A stretch of DNA of 64,000 bases from Vibrio splendidus (GCF_002873455.1 NZ_MCUN01000007.1:234653-298652); one strand, 5' to 3'. Shown: positions 53,753 through 63,979, counted from the first letter of the stretch. Notes: generated by a model not told the origin, from the sequence alone. Numbers and translations are program-made.

Positions 53753-55650
53753 ATTTCACTCATTTCTTTGTCTAGGAATAAGCATACATTGTTTCTACCT
53801 GCTGCTTTAGCTTCGTATAACGCTAAATCAGCGCACTTGTAGTTCAGCGCTGGATCATTGGTGATGTTAGTAATGCCGCCACTAACAGTGACTACGTTAT
53901 CGAGTTCAAGGCTGACAGCAATTCTCAGCCTGTTGAGAACGTATTCAGCTCCTTCTGTTGTGGTGTGAGGCAGAATAACACCAAACTCTTCGCCACCAAT
54001 GCGAGCAACAAAATCCGTTTCACGGCATTCACGCTGTAGCACTTGAGCGACCGTTTGAATGACTCGATCACCGTAGTCGTGCCCAAACCTGTCGTTAATT
54101 CTTTTGAAGTAATCAATATCCAAGATAGCTAAACAAGATTGTTCGCGAGTAGGGTAGCGATTAACACGAGAACATTCGTCACGAAGTTCAAGATCGAATT
54201 TACGGCGGTTCCAACAGCCTGCCAATGCATCTTTTTCGCTCAGGTTTCTCAGTTTGTTTTCTAGCTCTTTATGCTTGCTTATGTCGACAAAAGAAGCAAC
54301 ATAAAACTGAATCACATCTTTTGAATCTTTGATGGTTTGGATTCGTAGTATTTCAGTGATCAAAGACCCGTCTTTACGGCGATTGACAACTTCGCCTTCC
54401 CAGACTCCAGTCTTAGTGATTATGCTCCACATCTTGATATAGAACTCTTGATTGTAGCGACCAGAGGCAAACATCGAGGGTTGACGCCCTTTTACATCTT
54501 CCAAATCGTAACCACTCACGCGAGTAAACTCTTGGTTTACTTTGATGATTCGGTTATTTCTGTCAGTGATTACCAAGGCTGACATGCCATTCATCGCGGC
54601 TTTAGCCAGTTGGCTATCGATGCTGTTCTTTTTATGGTTACTGTTCCAAAGCACAAAACCTGCTGAGATCATCGAAATTAAGAAAGATAAGGTGATGATC
54701 TGTACGAATATGGCTTGTTTTTCTTGTCGATACTGGCTACTAAATTGTTGGTTTTCAACGTGAAGAACCAAATAAATTGGACCTTCAAATTGCTTTATTT
54801 TAGGGCTGATATCTGAGTGAAAATACCAGTTTTTGCCATCAAAGTAGCTAGAAGAGGTATTGTCTTGAATGGCTTTCCAAAGTTCTGGATAAAGCTTTGC
54901 GTAGGTTTTATCTGAACGAGATTCAATAAGGTGTCCAAACGATTCTTCGATGTCAGGTCCCATGATGACATGTCCGGTTCTGTTAAGAATGACCGGGACG
55001 GCTGATGATGTGCCGATTTGGTAAAGAAGACGGTCGTAGACCTCGAGCATATTCAAGTTCGCGATAAAGTAGCCAATAATGCGTTGTTCTGAGGCGACGG
55101 GTGTCATTATCCTTAGGGCTGGCATCAAAGGATGGACGACTTCACCATTTTCAATCTCTAAATCGATTCCGTTAGAGCTTACTTCACCAATCTTCAGTTG
55201 TTTGAGCTCTTTAAAGTAGTTACGAGCCGATTTGTTCTGGAGTTTATTCTCCGGAACTATTGTTGCTTTCTTGTTGTTGTAGTTTATACGGTAAACCTCG
55301 TTACCTTCTAGATCGAGGTAGCGAAGCTGAGAATAGTATTGTTGTCCGCGAGCTAGCATTACCCAAAGATCTTGCAGAGCTTGTTTATGAACAATTGATG
55401 GTTCTTCAATCGCACGAAGTAACGTTTGAGAGTTTGCAATCGATGGGACAGAATTAGATATTTGCTCAACAATAACGGCGAGCTCATGAAAACTGTATTC
55501 GATTTGGTTTTGGCTAGATTGCTTAATATTTAGAGTATGCTGAGCATCAACTCTGTCAAGTTCAGAATTGATATAGAGGGCAGGGACTAGTCCTAGGGCA
55601 AATATGGTGCATAGAAATTGGCTTACTAGTTTTTTTATACTCGTATTCAT
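53746..55650 (-). CDS. Membrane diguanylate cyclase with periplasmic sensor, PAS and GGDEF
   Basis: I chose the ATG at 55650 (GAGG six bases upstream), giving ~634 residues. TM1 (~10-30), a ~270-residue periplasmic Cache-like sensor (LRYLDLEGNEVYRINY, IIGYFIANLNMLEVYDRLLY), TM2 (~310-335), PAS (~350-465) and GGDEF (~480-630). The active site is RIGGEEFGVILP, and the inhibitory RETD lies five residues before GGEEF, so it should make c-di-GMP with product inhibition. Monocistronic. Confidence 0.92.
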   Translation of the reverse strand: MNTSIKKLVSQFLCTIFALGLVPALYINSELDRVDAQHTLNIKQSSQNQIEYSFHELAVIVEQISNSVPSIANSQTLLRAIEEPSIVHKQALQDLWVMLARGQQYYSQLRYLDLEGNEVYRINYNNKKATIVPENKLQNKSARNYFKELKQLKIGEVSSNGIDLEIENGEVVHPLMPALRIMTPVASEQRIIGYFIANLNMLEVYDRLLYQIGTSSAVPVILNRTGHVIMGPDIEESFGHLIESRSDKTYAKLYPELWKAIQDNTSSSYFDGKNWYFHSDISPKIKQFEGPIYLVLHVENQQFSSQYRQEKQAIFVQIITLSFLISMISAGFVLWNSNHKKNSIDSQLAKAAMNGMSALVITDRNNRIIKVNQEFTRVSGYDLEDVKGRQPSMFASGRYNQEFYIKMWSIITKTGVWEGEVVNRRKDGSLITEILRIQTIKDSKDVIQFYVASFVDISKHKELENKLRNLSEKDALAGCWNRRKFDLELRDECSRVNRYPTREQSCLAILDIDYFKRINDRFGHDYGDRVIQTVAQVLQRECRETDFVARIGGEEFGVILPHTTTEGAEYVLNRLRIAVSLELDNVVTVSGGITNITNDPALNYKCADLALYEAKAAGRNNVCLFLDKEMSEIA

Positions 55651-55782
55651 CACTGTCCTCAAAGAATCAGCGCAATACTATATATTTTATGGGGTTTTTA
55701 ATGTGATCTTAACCCAGAACTCAAAACAAGATTTGCATATTACTATGGTTTAAGTGCAACTTTTTGCAATTGGGCTTGATTG

Positions 55783-55816
55783 TTGAGCAATCACCTCAGG
55801 TGAAATGACTGCTCAA
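55783..55816. other. Nested inverted repeat upstream of the GGDEF gene
   Basis: TTGAGCA / TGCTCAA arms enclose an inner ACCT / AGGT pair. It lies between the fhs stop and the GGDEF start with no T run; may be an operator or a weak fhs terminator. Confidence 0.5.
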
Positions 55817-55887
55817 TATATAAATGGTGGTCTAAAGTAAGAGCCAGTTTAATCGCGAATTTTTGCAGTTTACTTAGCTAAGGACAT

Positions 55888-57636
55888 CTAGCTAAGGCCA
55901 ATGATATTTCCAAATTTATCAATATCTAACGACATGAATGCTGGTTTGTCGGGTAGGCCGGGCATGGTCATTACATTGCCGCACAAAGCGTAAATGAAGC
56001 CGGCACCAGCACACAGTTTGAGCTCTCTAACCGGTACATCAAATTGAGTTGGAGCCCCTTTTATGTGAGCTTCTGTTGAAATCGATAATGGCGTTTTCGC
56101 CAAACAAACCGATAGGTCGCCAAAGCCGTGTTGGTTGAACTCAGTCAGTTGTTTTCTTGCCAGTGGTGATAGCGAAATACCCGCTGCGCCGTATCCGACT
56201 TCAGCGACTGCCATCAGTTTCTCTTCTAAGCTTTGCTCAGAGTAGTACAAAGGTTTAAATTGGCTCTCTTTTTTGCATGCTTTTACCACGGCTTGAGCCA
56301 ACTGGGTTGCACCTTCACCACCTTGACCAAAGGCTTCGCTCACTTCAACGCTGACACTTGAGTCAAAGTCGGTGATCATCTGTTTTAAAGCATCTAACTC
56401 TTGAGTTGAATCTTGTGGGAATCGATTGATCGCAACGACGGTAGGTACTTGGTATTGCTTAACGTTGTTGATATGCCATTTAAGGTTCTCAAAGCCTGCT
56501 GTGAGCGCGTCTTGATCGTCATTAAAGATTGAATCAGGTAATGGAGTGCCAGGTCTCAAATCGTATAAACCAGAGTTGGCCTTTAATCCGCGTAATGTTG
56601 CGACAACTACGGCGCAATCAGGCTTCTTGTTCGAAGCTTTCACTTTGATGTTACATGCTTTCTCAAAACCCATGTCTGAGCCGAAACCACCTTCAGTCAC
56701 GACAAAATCACTCAATTTCAACGCTATTTTATCGGCAATAATAGAAGAGTTACCGTGTGCGATGTTAGCGAAAGGCCCTGCGTGTATTAGGGTAGGAACG
56801 CCTTCAAGGGTTTGCATCAATGTAGGTTCAATAGAGTCCTTCATTGTCACTGTCATAGCGCCTGCGACGTTGAAGTCATCTGCGGTTAGTGGCGCACCAT
56901 GATTGTTGTATGCGAGCACAACACGGCCGATACGCTTGCGTAGGTCTTGTAGATCATCGGAAAGAGCGAGAATAGCCATCAGCTCTGAAGCAGCTGAGAT
57001 ATCAAACCCATCTTCGCGCTCAAAGCCATTAATTGTTTTGTCTGCTTCGTTTTTGCCTACGATGATCATTCGTAATGCACGGTCATTATGATCGAGTACA
57101 CGTCGCCAAACGATTCTACTTGGGTCAATGTTGAGCGCTTTTAGGCCTGAGCGCGCTTCAAAGGCTTCTAATCCTTCACGCTGTTCATGATACAAGCGTG
57201 CATCAATGGCCGCAGAGGCGAGGTTATGAGCGGCTGTCACGGCATGAATGTCACCGGTTAGGTGAAGGTTTAACTGCTCCATAGGGGCGACTTGAGAGTA
57301 CCCACCACCCGCAGCACCACCTTTTACACCAAATACCGGACCCATTGAAGGCTGACGAATGCAGGCCATGACTGATTGGTGAATCTTTGCTAGGCCTTGT
57401 GCTAACCCGATAGCAGTGACGGTTTTGCCTTCGCCAAGTGGCGTGGGCGTGATCGCAGTTACCACGACTAATTTACCATCTTGTTTGTTGGCGAGGCGTT
57501 CAAGTGATGTCAGAGACACTTTAGATTTGTATTGCCCTAATGGCTGATGTTCGTTGTGTTGTAGCCCAGCTTGTTTGGCAACTTCACTGATGTTTTTAAG
57601 GGGGGTAGAGCGACAAATATCAATATCAGATAGCAT
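55888..57636 (-). CDS. fhs: Formate-tetrahydrofolate ligase
   Basis: It makes 10-formyl-THF from formate, THF and ATP. Full-length 582 residues. The ATP loop is [20 protein letters not shown]; further family segments are [38 protein letters not shown] and the C-terminal [19 protein letters not shown]. It links formate to purine synthesis and works with the gcv/glyA genes in the window. It lies as a single minus-strand gene. Confidence 0.96.
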   Translation of the reverse strand: MLSDIDICRSTPLKNISEVAKQAGLQHNEHQPLGQYKSKVSLTSLERLANKQDGKLVVVTAITPTPLGEGKTVTAIGLAQGLAKIHQSVMACIRQPSMGPVFGVKGGAAGGGYSQVAPMEQLNLHLTGDIHAVTAAHNLASAAIDARLYHEQREGLEAFEARSGLKALNIDPSRIVWRRVLDHNDRALRMIIVGKNEADKTINGFEREDGFDISAASELMAILALSDDLQDLRKRIGRVVLAYNNHGAPLTADDFNVAGAMTVTMKDSIEPTLMQTLEGVPTLIHAGPFANIAHGNSSIIADKIALKLSDFVVTEGGFGSDMGFEKACNIKVKASNKKPDCAVVVATLRGLKANSGLYDLRPGTPLPDSIFNDDQDALTAGFENLKWHINNVKQYQVPTVVAINRFPQDSTQELDALKQMITDFDSSVSVEVSEAFGQGGEGATQLAQAVVKACKKESQFKPLYYSEQSLEEKLMAVAEVGYGAAGISLSPLARKQLTEFNQHGFGDLSVCLAKTPLSISTEAHIKGAPTQFDVPVRELKLCAGAGFIYALCGNVMTMPGLPDKPAFMSLDIDKFGNIIGLS

Positions 57637-57841
57637 ATTTGATCCTTATATCAGAACCGAAAGGTGGTACGTAAACGTTTGCGTGGCGATAGTACTGTAT
57701 AAATTTGCCAAGTAAAGGCAAACCACACGAATTATGTGCTGGAAGATAACAGATCTAAAGAGTCATTGCGCGAGATCAAATCTTAAACGAGCAAAATATT
57801 CGTTCTGACTACCCTTAGCTGCGGTTATATTAGCGTTGAAT
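57637..57841. other. fhs upstream region
   Basis: Promoter region of fhs, between fhs and the gsk terminator. I see no small gene and no clear operator. Confidence 0.35.
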
Positions 57842-57870
57842 ACAAAAAGGGCTGCATATAGCAGCCCTTC
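57842..57870 (-). terminator. Terminator of gsk
   Basis: On the minus strand AAGGGCTGC, TATAT loop, GCAGCCCTT then TTTGT. Perfect 9-bp stem ~60 bases past the gsk stop. Confidence 0.88.
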
Positions 57871-57929
57871 AGGAATGGATAATTTAGCTAGCCGTCAACC
57901 TCAATGTGTTAACGACCAGATATGGTCGA

Positions 57930-59234
57930 TTAACGATCCCAGTATGTTTCTTCTAAGCTATCTTCACGTTCAGGCAGTGCGCGAGAAAGACGAGGAGAGT
58001 GTTGAGTCAACACCTCATAGCTTACACGGTTTGCGTACTTACAAATTTGAGATAGTGAAGAGTAAGTTAGACAAGTGTGTTCGTGTTTCTCAGAGTTCGG
58101 CACGTTTACGTGGTGGTAGCTGTTTGCTGCCATGTCATGCAGAAGTGCCGAAAGCGCACCATCACCAGCGCCGTTTGTGTTTTTAATCTCAAGCGGGCCA
58201 CCTAAATAAGGGCCGATGTGAGAATACACTTTTACAGGATCTTTACAGTCTTGCTGACGCATCGCACGGCTGAATTCGTATTTGTTAAACTCAGGAATGT
58301 TACCCGGTAGTAATGGCAGCGTTGTTTCACGTTTCGCTGGCTCGTCAGTGTAGCCTGCCATGTACAAGCCGACAGGGCCTGCAGTACAGAGAACTAGGTC
58401 AACCCACTCAAGCGCTTTGTTCGCAGCCAATAGCGGATCTTTTTCACCCGTTAATGCTTCACCTTCATCTTCGTTCATTGCGACGATGGTTACGTTCTCT
58501 TTCAGGTATTCTTGCCACCATTCAGCGTTGCCTTCGATCACGTACTTCGTGCCAAGTGTCAGTACAACTGGCACATTGTGCGCTTTCGCGTATTCAATCG
58601 CTTTTTGAACCGCTTTTGGCATCGGGTCTTCAGGCTTACCGCGCATTAAGTATGAAGAGACAACTAATGCAGACGCTTTTTCAAAAACCTGTTCAGGAAT
58701 ACTTTCAGGAAGCAGTTGGTTCATGTGCCCTTCGTTGATCGCAAACGTACGTTCGCCATCTTCGGTAATGAGCGTGTAACAACGACCAATTGGACCATCA
58801 ACGGTTTGTAGGTGGTTTAAATTCATACGTGAAGAAGTGCGGCAAAGGTAGCGGTAACCAAATGAGCCAACTTCAATTTTCTTAGACATAACGCCAAGCA
58901 GGACAGATTTACTGTCTGCAAGTACGGAATAGTTGTGCAGTGTATTGCCGATAGTATCGCCAGGGTATTGATGCGTAATCAAACCGCGTTGAACTAACTC
59001 TTCATACAGCGCATCTGCCTTACTTTCTTCCAATACTAGTGAGTGACCTTTACTCAGCTCGTATTTTTCTAGGAACGCGTTGTCAACACGGGCTTCGATA
59101 TCAACAATAGTTTGACCAACACCGACAATTGTCGCGCGGTGAAGCTTAGGGGTTTGTTGAATTTGGTTGACCAACGGATCACGGGCGTGAGTTGGAAAGT
59201 AGTGCTTAGATTTACGCTGTCCAGGAAATTTCAT
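57930..59234 (-). CDS. gsk: Inosine-guanosine kinase
   Basis: A PfkB-family nucleoside kinase that phosphorylates inosine and guanosine for purine salvage. Length (434) equals the E. coli enzyme. The PfkB signature is KNTNGAGDGALSALLHD with catalytic Asp; the N-terminal region TIVGVGQTIVDIEARVD binds the nucleoside. Monocistronic, between creA (same strand, upstream) and fhs. Confidence 0.95.
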   Translation of the reverse strand: MKFPGQRKSKHYFPTHARDPLVNQIQQTPKLHRATIVGVGQTIVDIEARVDNAFLEKYELSKGHSLVLEESKADALYEELVQRGLITHQYPGDTIGNTLHNYSVLADSKSVLLGVMSKKIEVGSFGYRYLCRTSSRMNLNHLQTVDGPIGRCYTLITEDGERTFAINEGHMNQLLPESIPEQVFEKASALVVSSYLMRGKPEDPMPKAVQKAIEYAKAHNVPVVLTLGTKYVIEGNAEWWQEYLKENVTIVAMNEDEGEALTGEKDPLLAANKALEWVDLVLCTAGPVGLYMAGYTDEPAKRETTLPLLPGNIPEFNKYEFSRAMRQQDCKDPVKVYSHIGPYLGGPLEIKNTNGAGDGALSALLHDMAANSYHHVNVPNSEKHEHTCLTYSSLSQICKYANRVSYEVLTQHSPRLSRALPEREDSLEETYWDR

Positions 59235-59376
59235 ATGACAAATACAGTGAAAAAATTTTGCCGCATGATATCACATTTTGTTTCTGGTTCTTTCATTTTT
59301 ATTACATTTTGAATCACCTGCGCAATGTCTGTACAGGTGATTCGGCTTACTTTTGCTTCAGACCATTCGTGTGAGA

Positions 59377-59853
59377 CTATTCGGCTTTAACTAGAGTAGC
59401 TGGATCTACGTAAGCCTTTGTACCCCAAAGCGGAACAGTTGAAAGGCTATGTTTGAAACTGCCTTCTGTTTCTTTGGTTGTGTAAGACAAGTAAAGCAGC
59501 GATTGATTCTCAGCATCGTAGATACGGCGAACCTTCATCGTTTTAAAGAAGATACTTTTCGACTGCTTGAATACCACTTCACCTGATTTACTTTTGTCTA
59601 TTTTAGCAATCATTTCTGGAGTGATTTCGCCCGTTTGACGACAAGAGATAGAGCTATCGCTTGGATCAGAAAGGCTAAGATTTGCTTCGATTGATGCAAT
59701 GTGACAAGTCACACCTTCGATCTTATCATCATCTAAAGATGACATTTTGATATCCTTCATTGTGAAGAATCCCAAAGAGACGTCGCCAACCTCGTTGTCC
59801 GAACAGCCTGCCAACATTGTGATGATACCTGCTGCTATTAAGGCTTTTTTCAT
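59377..59853 (-). CDS. creA: CreA family protein
   Basis: The 158-residue exported protein has a signal with lipobox-like LAGC (Cys ~17). The mature sequence has VSLGFFTMKDIKMSSLDDDKIEGVTCHIASIEANLSLSDPSDSSISCRQTGEI and ends VPLWG, all hallmarks of CreA. Function is unknown despite wide conservation. It is divergent from a 41-residue lipoprotein gene. Confidence 0.9.
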   Translation of the reverse strand: MKKALIAAGIITMLAGCSDNEVGDVSLGFFTMKDIKMSSLDDDKIEGVTCHIASIEANLSLSDPSDSSISCRQTGEITPEMIAKIDKSKSGEVVFKQSKSIFFKTMKVRRIYDAENQSLLYLSYTTKETEGSFKHSLSTVPLWGTKAYVDPATLVKAE

Positions 59854-59958
59854 AAGAAGTCCTTTTTATTTATATAGTTCTGTTTACTATAAGGATATTG
59901 AAAGCTTGAATACGAGTGTAGAGCTTTTCACCGAGTTCTTAAAGGATGTTATGGGATA

Positions 59959-60084
59959 ATGAAAAATATGAAGCATTTAAAGTACTTGTTGGCCTTAGTC
60001 ATGCTCTGTATCCTCTCTGCATGTAGCTCGGCACCTCAGTCGACCATATGTCTTCCAAATAACTGTGATATTTGGGGTTACTAA
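59959..60084 (+). CDS. 41-residue lipoprotein
   Basis: The ORF starts at 59959 (GGGATA just upstream; AAGGA farther off). It encodes a signal peptide (KYLLALVMLCILSAC) with a perfect lipobox (LSAC, Cys22), leaving a 20-residue lipidated tail: SSAPQSTICLPNNCDIWGY with two further Cys. It is 17 bases before the next gene and divergent from creA. Too short for usual gene finders. Function unknown. Confidence 0.75.
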   Translation: MKNMKHLKYLLALVMLCILSACSSAPQSTICLPNNCDIWGY

Positions 60085-60101
60085 TCTTAGGTACTAAAAG
60101 A

Positions 60102-60596
60102 ATGAATAACGAAATACCTGAAAGCGCACATAAGAAAAACCAATGGCTGTTTAGCCAACTCGACATTGCTTATCCCGCAAAGGAGAGCTTGTTAGGTCGA
60201 GAGCTTTATCAAAGTAAACTCTCATCCAAGAATTACCAACTCCTCGCTCAAGATCAAACTCCCTCCCAAATTGATGAACTTCATAAAGTCGACTTCCATA
60301 AACTGACCGTACTTTTTTCACTTAACCAAGCCAGCGTTTATCAAGATGAAACCGAAAGGGCGCATATACTTGAGTTTTTGAGTCAGATTATGTTGTCTGA
60401 TGAGCATGTTTTATACATTGGTACTCAAAATGGTGATGTTGTGGCGAGTGCTATTGTCACAGACGCGGAAGGTTCTCTGTTGATCTCCGATGTGGTCATT
60501 GAAAATGGTCAAGATATCAACGGCTTTGCTAAGCAGTTACATGATTTTTGGGCACAAGATCATGCTTTTCACGATAAAGTGTGGGTCGAGAACTAA
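60102..60596 (+). CDS. Unknown 164-residue protein, possibly GNAT-like
   Basis: I start at the ATG at 60102. The protein is soluble, helical at the N half (QWLFSQLDIAYPAKESLLGRELYQSKL) with a C-terminal strand pattern (EHVLYIGTQNGDVVASAIVTDAEGSLLISDVVI) that resembles the core sheet of acetyltransferases, but the acetyl-CoA loop is not evident. It follows the small lipoprotein by 17 bases and probably shares its transcript. Confidence 0.65.
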   Translation: MNNEIPESAHKKNQWLFSQLDIAYPAKESLLGRELYQSKLSSKNYQLLAQDQTPSQIDELHKVDFHKLTVLFSLNQASVYQDETERAHILEFLSQIMLSDEHVLYIGTQNGDVVASAIVTDAEGSLLISDVVIENGQDINGFAKQLHDFWAQDHAFHDKVWVEN

Positions 60597-60656
60597 AGAT
60601 TCTTTGAGAAAGCATTAATCTAAGTACAATACCCCATCTTCTATAAAGGGTATTGT

Positions 60657-62465
60657 ATGTGCAAGCTATTGATATCAATCGCTGTATTGTGTGCTAGCGC
60701 TTTTTCTACAGTCAGTTTTGCTACTGACTGGGACATCAAACGCATCCTAATTTTACACTCATACGAACCTTCTTACCAATGGACTGCTGACTTCCAGAAA
60801 GGGATAGACAGTGCGTTCAACCAATCTCAAACTGAAGTTAGACTCTCAATCGAGTATTTGGATTCAAAGCGTGTCCATAGCCCAGAGTATTACGATTCTC
60901 TCGCCAACTACTTACGTACCAAATATTCAGGTTATAAATTTGATGGCGTCATTGCGACAGATGACAATGCGGCTAATCTCCTTAAATCTCTACCTGACTT
61001 GATTGACCGAACCACACCTGTTGTTGCGGCAGGTATCAATGATTTCAGCACCGACATGTATGCTGTGTCTGATAGAGCAACCGTGCTTTATGAGAACGAT
61101 AAAATAGACGTCAATATTAAGCTGCTCTCTAAATTAAGACCTAATCTAAAGAACCTCTATTTCATCAATGATTACAGTGTCACTTCTGAGCTAATCCACA
61201 AAGAAATGAACAGCATAATGGCTGAGTTCTCAAATATTAACTTGGTGGAAATACGCGACCTATCACTCGAACATACAAGCCAGTTCTTACAAGGAATCTC
61301 TGCTGACGATGCGGTTTTGCTCAGCCACTACAATACAGAGTTGAAGAAAGGGGTCTATCACACTTATCAAGAGATTGCGGATACCTTGTCTAAAGCTAGC
61401 GCTGCCCCAGTGTTTGCTTTGTGGCAGTTCTATATTTCGGGTGAGGTACTTGGTGGCTATGTTAATCACTCGCAAAGTATGGGTGAAGAAGCGGTCAATG
61501 CGTTAGATAAATACCTTCATCTTGGTTTTACGGTACCTTTGGCACCCGGCGACAACAAACGTTTTGTTTTTAACTACCTTGCAATGAAACGACATGGGAT
61601 TAGTGCAAACGCGCTACCTGATGAAGCCGTGTTTATTAACGAGCCTGCATCTTTCATTCGAAAAAACTTCCAGTTGTTGTTGGGGGTGTCGATGGTTATT
61701 GCGGGTTTGAGCTTGATTATATTGATGCAATTTGTCACCTTGCGCCAAAAGAAAGATCTCGCTAAAAAGAACAAACGGATCTTAAAGCTTCAGAAGCAGA
61801 CGTTGAATATTCAAAAGGATATGATTCATGTTTTAGGTGAAGCTATTGAAACGCGCTCTGGCGAGACGGGTAATCACGTTAAGCGTGTAGCCAAGTTATC
61901 CGCATTGCTTGCCAAATATCGTGGTTTGAGCCATCGTGAGGTCGAAATGATTGAGATCATCAGCCCGATGCACGATGTAGGTAAGATTTCGGTTCCGGAA
62001 TCTATCTTGGATAAGCCAGGTAAATTAACCGACCAAGAGTGGGACGTAATGAAGCTTCACACCACGGCGGGCTATAACTTACTGAAGAGCGGAGCGGGTG
62101 ATATTACCAACCTTGCTGCAATCATTGCTAATGAACATCATGAGCGTTGGGATGGCGCTGGATACCCTAATGGCAAGGTAGGTGAACAAATCCACTTGTT
62201 TGCTCGTATTACTGCTGTAGCCGATGTATTTGACGCATTACTTAGTGCACGCTGCTACAAAGAGCCGTGGCCGATAGAGATGGTCGTCGATTTGTTCGAG
62301 AGAGAATGTGGCTATCAGTTCGATCCTGAGCTTGCTCAGCTACTATTGAACCATCTACCCGAATTTGTCGCTATTCGTGATGCTTACCCAGACACTGTCA
62401 ATGCAGGTTATAGTGCTGAACCAACGGACAGGCCTGCGGTTATTGAAGAACTCGTCGTTAGTTAA
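60657..62465 (+). CDS. Membrane HD-GYP c-di-GMP phosphodiesterase with periplasmic binding-protein sensor
   Basis: The signal/anchor N terminus is followed by a ~300-residue ABC-substrate-binding-like periplasmic domain (IKRILILHSYEPSYQWTADFQKGID, FDGVIATDDNAANLL). One TM (~338-360) and a coiled linker come next, then HD-GYP (~395-570). Metal residues: HD in SPMHDVGKISVPE and HH in NEHHERWDGAGYPNG; the GYP motif is intact. Likely degrades c-di-GMP in response to a periplasmic ligand. Confidence 0.93.
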   Translation: MCKLLISIAVLCASAFSTVSFATDWDIKRILILHSYEPSYQWTADFQKGIDSAFNQSQTEVRLSIEYLDSKRVHSPEYYDSLANYLRTKYSGYKFDGVIATDDNAANLLKSLPDLIDRTTPVVAAGINDFSTDMYAVSDRATVLYENDKIDVNIKLLSKLRPNLKNLYFINDYSVTSELIHKEMNSIMAEFSNINLVEIRDLSLEHTSQFLQGISADDAVLLSHYNTELKKGVYHTYQEIADTLSKASAAPVFALWQFYISGEVLGGYVNHSQSMGEEAVNALDKYLHLGFTVPLAPGDNKRFVFNYLAMKRHGISANALPDEAVFINEPASFIRKNFQLLLGVSMVIAGLSLIILMQFVTLRQKKDLAKKNKRILKLQKQTLNIQKDMIHVLGEAIETRSGETGNHVKRVAKLSALLAKYRGLSHREVEMIEIISPMHDVGKISVPESILDKPGKLTDQEWDVMKLHTTAGYNLLKSGAGDITNLAAIIANEHHERWDGAGYPNGKVGEQIHLFARITAVADVFDALLSARCYKEPWPIEMVVDLFERECGYQFDPELAQLLLNHLPEFVAIRDAYPDTVNAGYSAEPTDRPAVIEELVVS

Positions 62466-62844
62466 CTGCCTATTAGCAAAAATAGCGTGAGGCTTCCCAT
62501 TTTATCCTCTCATCTCCACGTCTGAGCTTATTCACCGAGTAATCAAATGACTGGGCTAGATCGGTGTTCCTAATCTAATTCTCTCTTATCTTCACAGAAA
62601 TTGGCTAGCAAGAATTTATATTTTTAACTGATATTTAACAGTTTTTGTAAATAAATTAGTGTTTGGTTCTGTATACATTCGTTCAATTCGATGAAAACAG
62701 TTGCTTATGTCTGGGCATAAGGTGATCCACTGCATATTTCGCGTAGAGAAATAAGCGTGGATAAGGAAAGTGTTACCTCAATCATCCCGCGCATTGAAAG
62801 AACACTATAGGATAAAACTTGAATTCAATGCGAGTGAGAGAGCT
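62466..62844. other. Intergenic region without a supported gene
   Basis: AT-rich. A nine-codon frame near 62690-62720 has no ribosome site. It probably holds the promoter of the HAD gene; I see no clear element. Confidence 0.35.
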
Positions 62845-63570
62845 ATGCGGTTAGAGCAGACTAAATGTGTAATTTTCGATTGTGATGGAACACTCATCGA
62901 TAGCGAAAAATTGTGTTGCCAAGCTTTGGTGAATGTATTCACCGGTTTTGGGGCGGAGCTAAACGTTAATGACTGCTACGCGCACTTTCAGGGTGGAAAG
63001 CTGGCTGACATCTTAATGGATACACAAGAACGTTTAGGGCTATCTATCTCGATTGACACGCTTGAGCCACTATATCGCACTGAATTAGAAGCCTTGTTCC
63101 AACGTCATTTGAAGCCGATGGGTGGTGCTATTGAGCTTATTGAATTCCTAAAGCGACAGGACATCGAGTTTTGTATCGCTTCTAATGCGCCTAAGTCTCG
63201 GGTTGAATCTTCATTGGCGATGACAGGAATGCTCGACGACTTTAAAGGTAAGGTGTTTTCAGCTTTTGATGCCAATAGCTGGAAGCCAGAACCTGACTTG
63301 ATTATGTATACAGCCATGAATATGGGCTTCTTACCCAATGAGTGTATCTATGTGGACGATACTTTGAAAGGAATTGAAGCGGGTGTTCGTGCGGGTATTC
63401 AATCATTCCGATTGCGCCCAAGTATTAACGAATCAACCGTAGATCCCGAAGCCGACTCAGCAGAGCTAGCGGCTCAGGATATACACAGTTTGGAAGAGAT
63501 TTCGGTTTGGATTAATGGCAAGCACTGTTCAAGTGGTGGAATACCGAACCCTGCAGCTTTGGTGGGTTAG
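62845..63570 (+). CDS. HAD-IA family phosphatase
   Basis: I chose the ATG at 62845 (GAGAGAG upstream), since the family starts just before motif I; the frame is open 25 codons further upstream. Motif I is CVIFDCDGTLIDSEKLC, motif II CIASNAP, Lys in WKPEPDLIMYTA and motif IV CIYVDDTLKGIEAG. It resembles YieH-type 6-phosphogluconate phosphatases. The last ~60 bases overlap the converging zinc-ribbon gene. Confidence 0.88.
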   Translation: MRLEQTKCVIFDCDGTLIDSEKLCCQALVNVFTGFGAELNVNDCYAHFQGGKLADILMDTQERLGLSISIDTLEPLYRTELEALFQRHLKPMGGAIELIEFLKRQDIEFCIASNAPKSRVESSLAMTGMLDDFKGKVFSAFDANSWKPEPDLIMYTAMNMGFLPNECIYVDDTLKGIEAGVRAGIQSFRLRPSINESTVDPEADSAELAAQDIHSLEEISVWINGKHCSSGGIPNPAALVG

Positions 63571-63727
63571 AGCCTAGTTGAGGGCTGACTATTTTACTAA
63601 ATTGTTTTGTATGAAAACCGCAAGAGGCACAAGTAAACTTTTCTCCACTTTCTGATAGTAGATATTCGTCGTGTTGGCATAAAGGGCATGTGATGTCGTT
63701 GGTGTTTGGTGCTTCTGTATTATTCAT
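63512..63727 (-). CDS. 71-residue zinc-ribbon protein
   Basis: Two CxxC pairs (TCPLCQHDE, FTCASCGFH) form a single zinc ribbon over residues 13-38, followed by a short basic/polar tail. AGGTGA six bases before the ATG strongly supports translation. Similar ribbons occur in small Vibrio proteins of unknown function and at the N terminus of PhnA/YjdM. The gene overlaps the end of the HAD gene by 59 bases in the opposite direction. Confidence 0.75.
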   Translation of the reverse strand: MNNTEAPNTNDITCPLCQHDEYLLSESGEKFTCASCGFHTKQFSKIVSPQLGSNPPKLQGSVFHHLNSACH

Positions 63728-63908
63728 TATGTGTCACCTGCAGCAAAAGGGTAAGCGAAAAAGAACCCGTTACATAAGATTACCCCTAAGCTCGAATATT
63801 AGACAGTTTTGACACTTGATAATCTCGCCTTTGCGACTTGCTTCATGGTAATGATAATCTCATCGTTAAAGACCATGTATTTTCTATTGTTATTAACAAG
63901 CATCAGTA
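63728..63908. other. Intergenic region near the window end
   Basis: Contains two copies of TGATAATCTC ~55 bases apart (about 63816 and 63850), otherwise nothing recognisable. Confidence 0.3.
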
Positions 63909-63934
63909 AAAAAGGACTCATTACGAGTCCTTTC
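63909..63934 (-). terminator. Terminator of a gene beyond the right edge
   Basis: On the minus strand AAAGGACTC, GTAAT loop, GAGTCCTTT and TTTTA. Perfect 9-bp stem; implies a minus-strand gene ending just upstream, mostly outside the window. Confidence 0.8.
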
Positions 63935-63979
63935 AATGTTTGTTTTCAATTAACGCTAACCCAAGGCAAGATGAACAAC

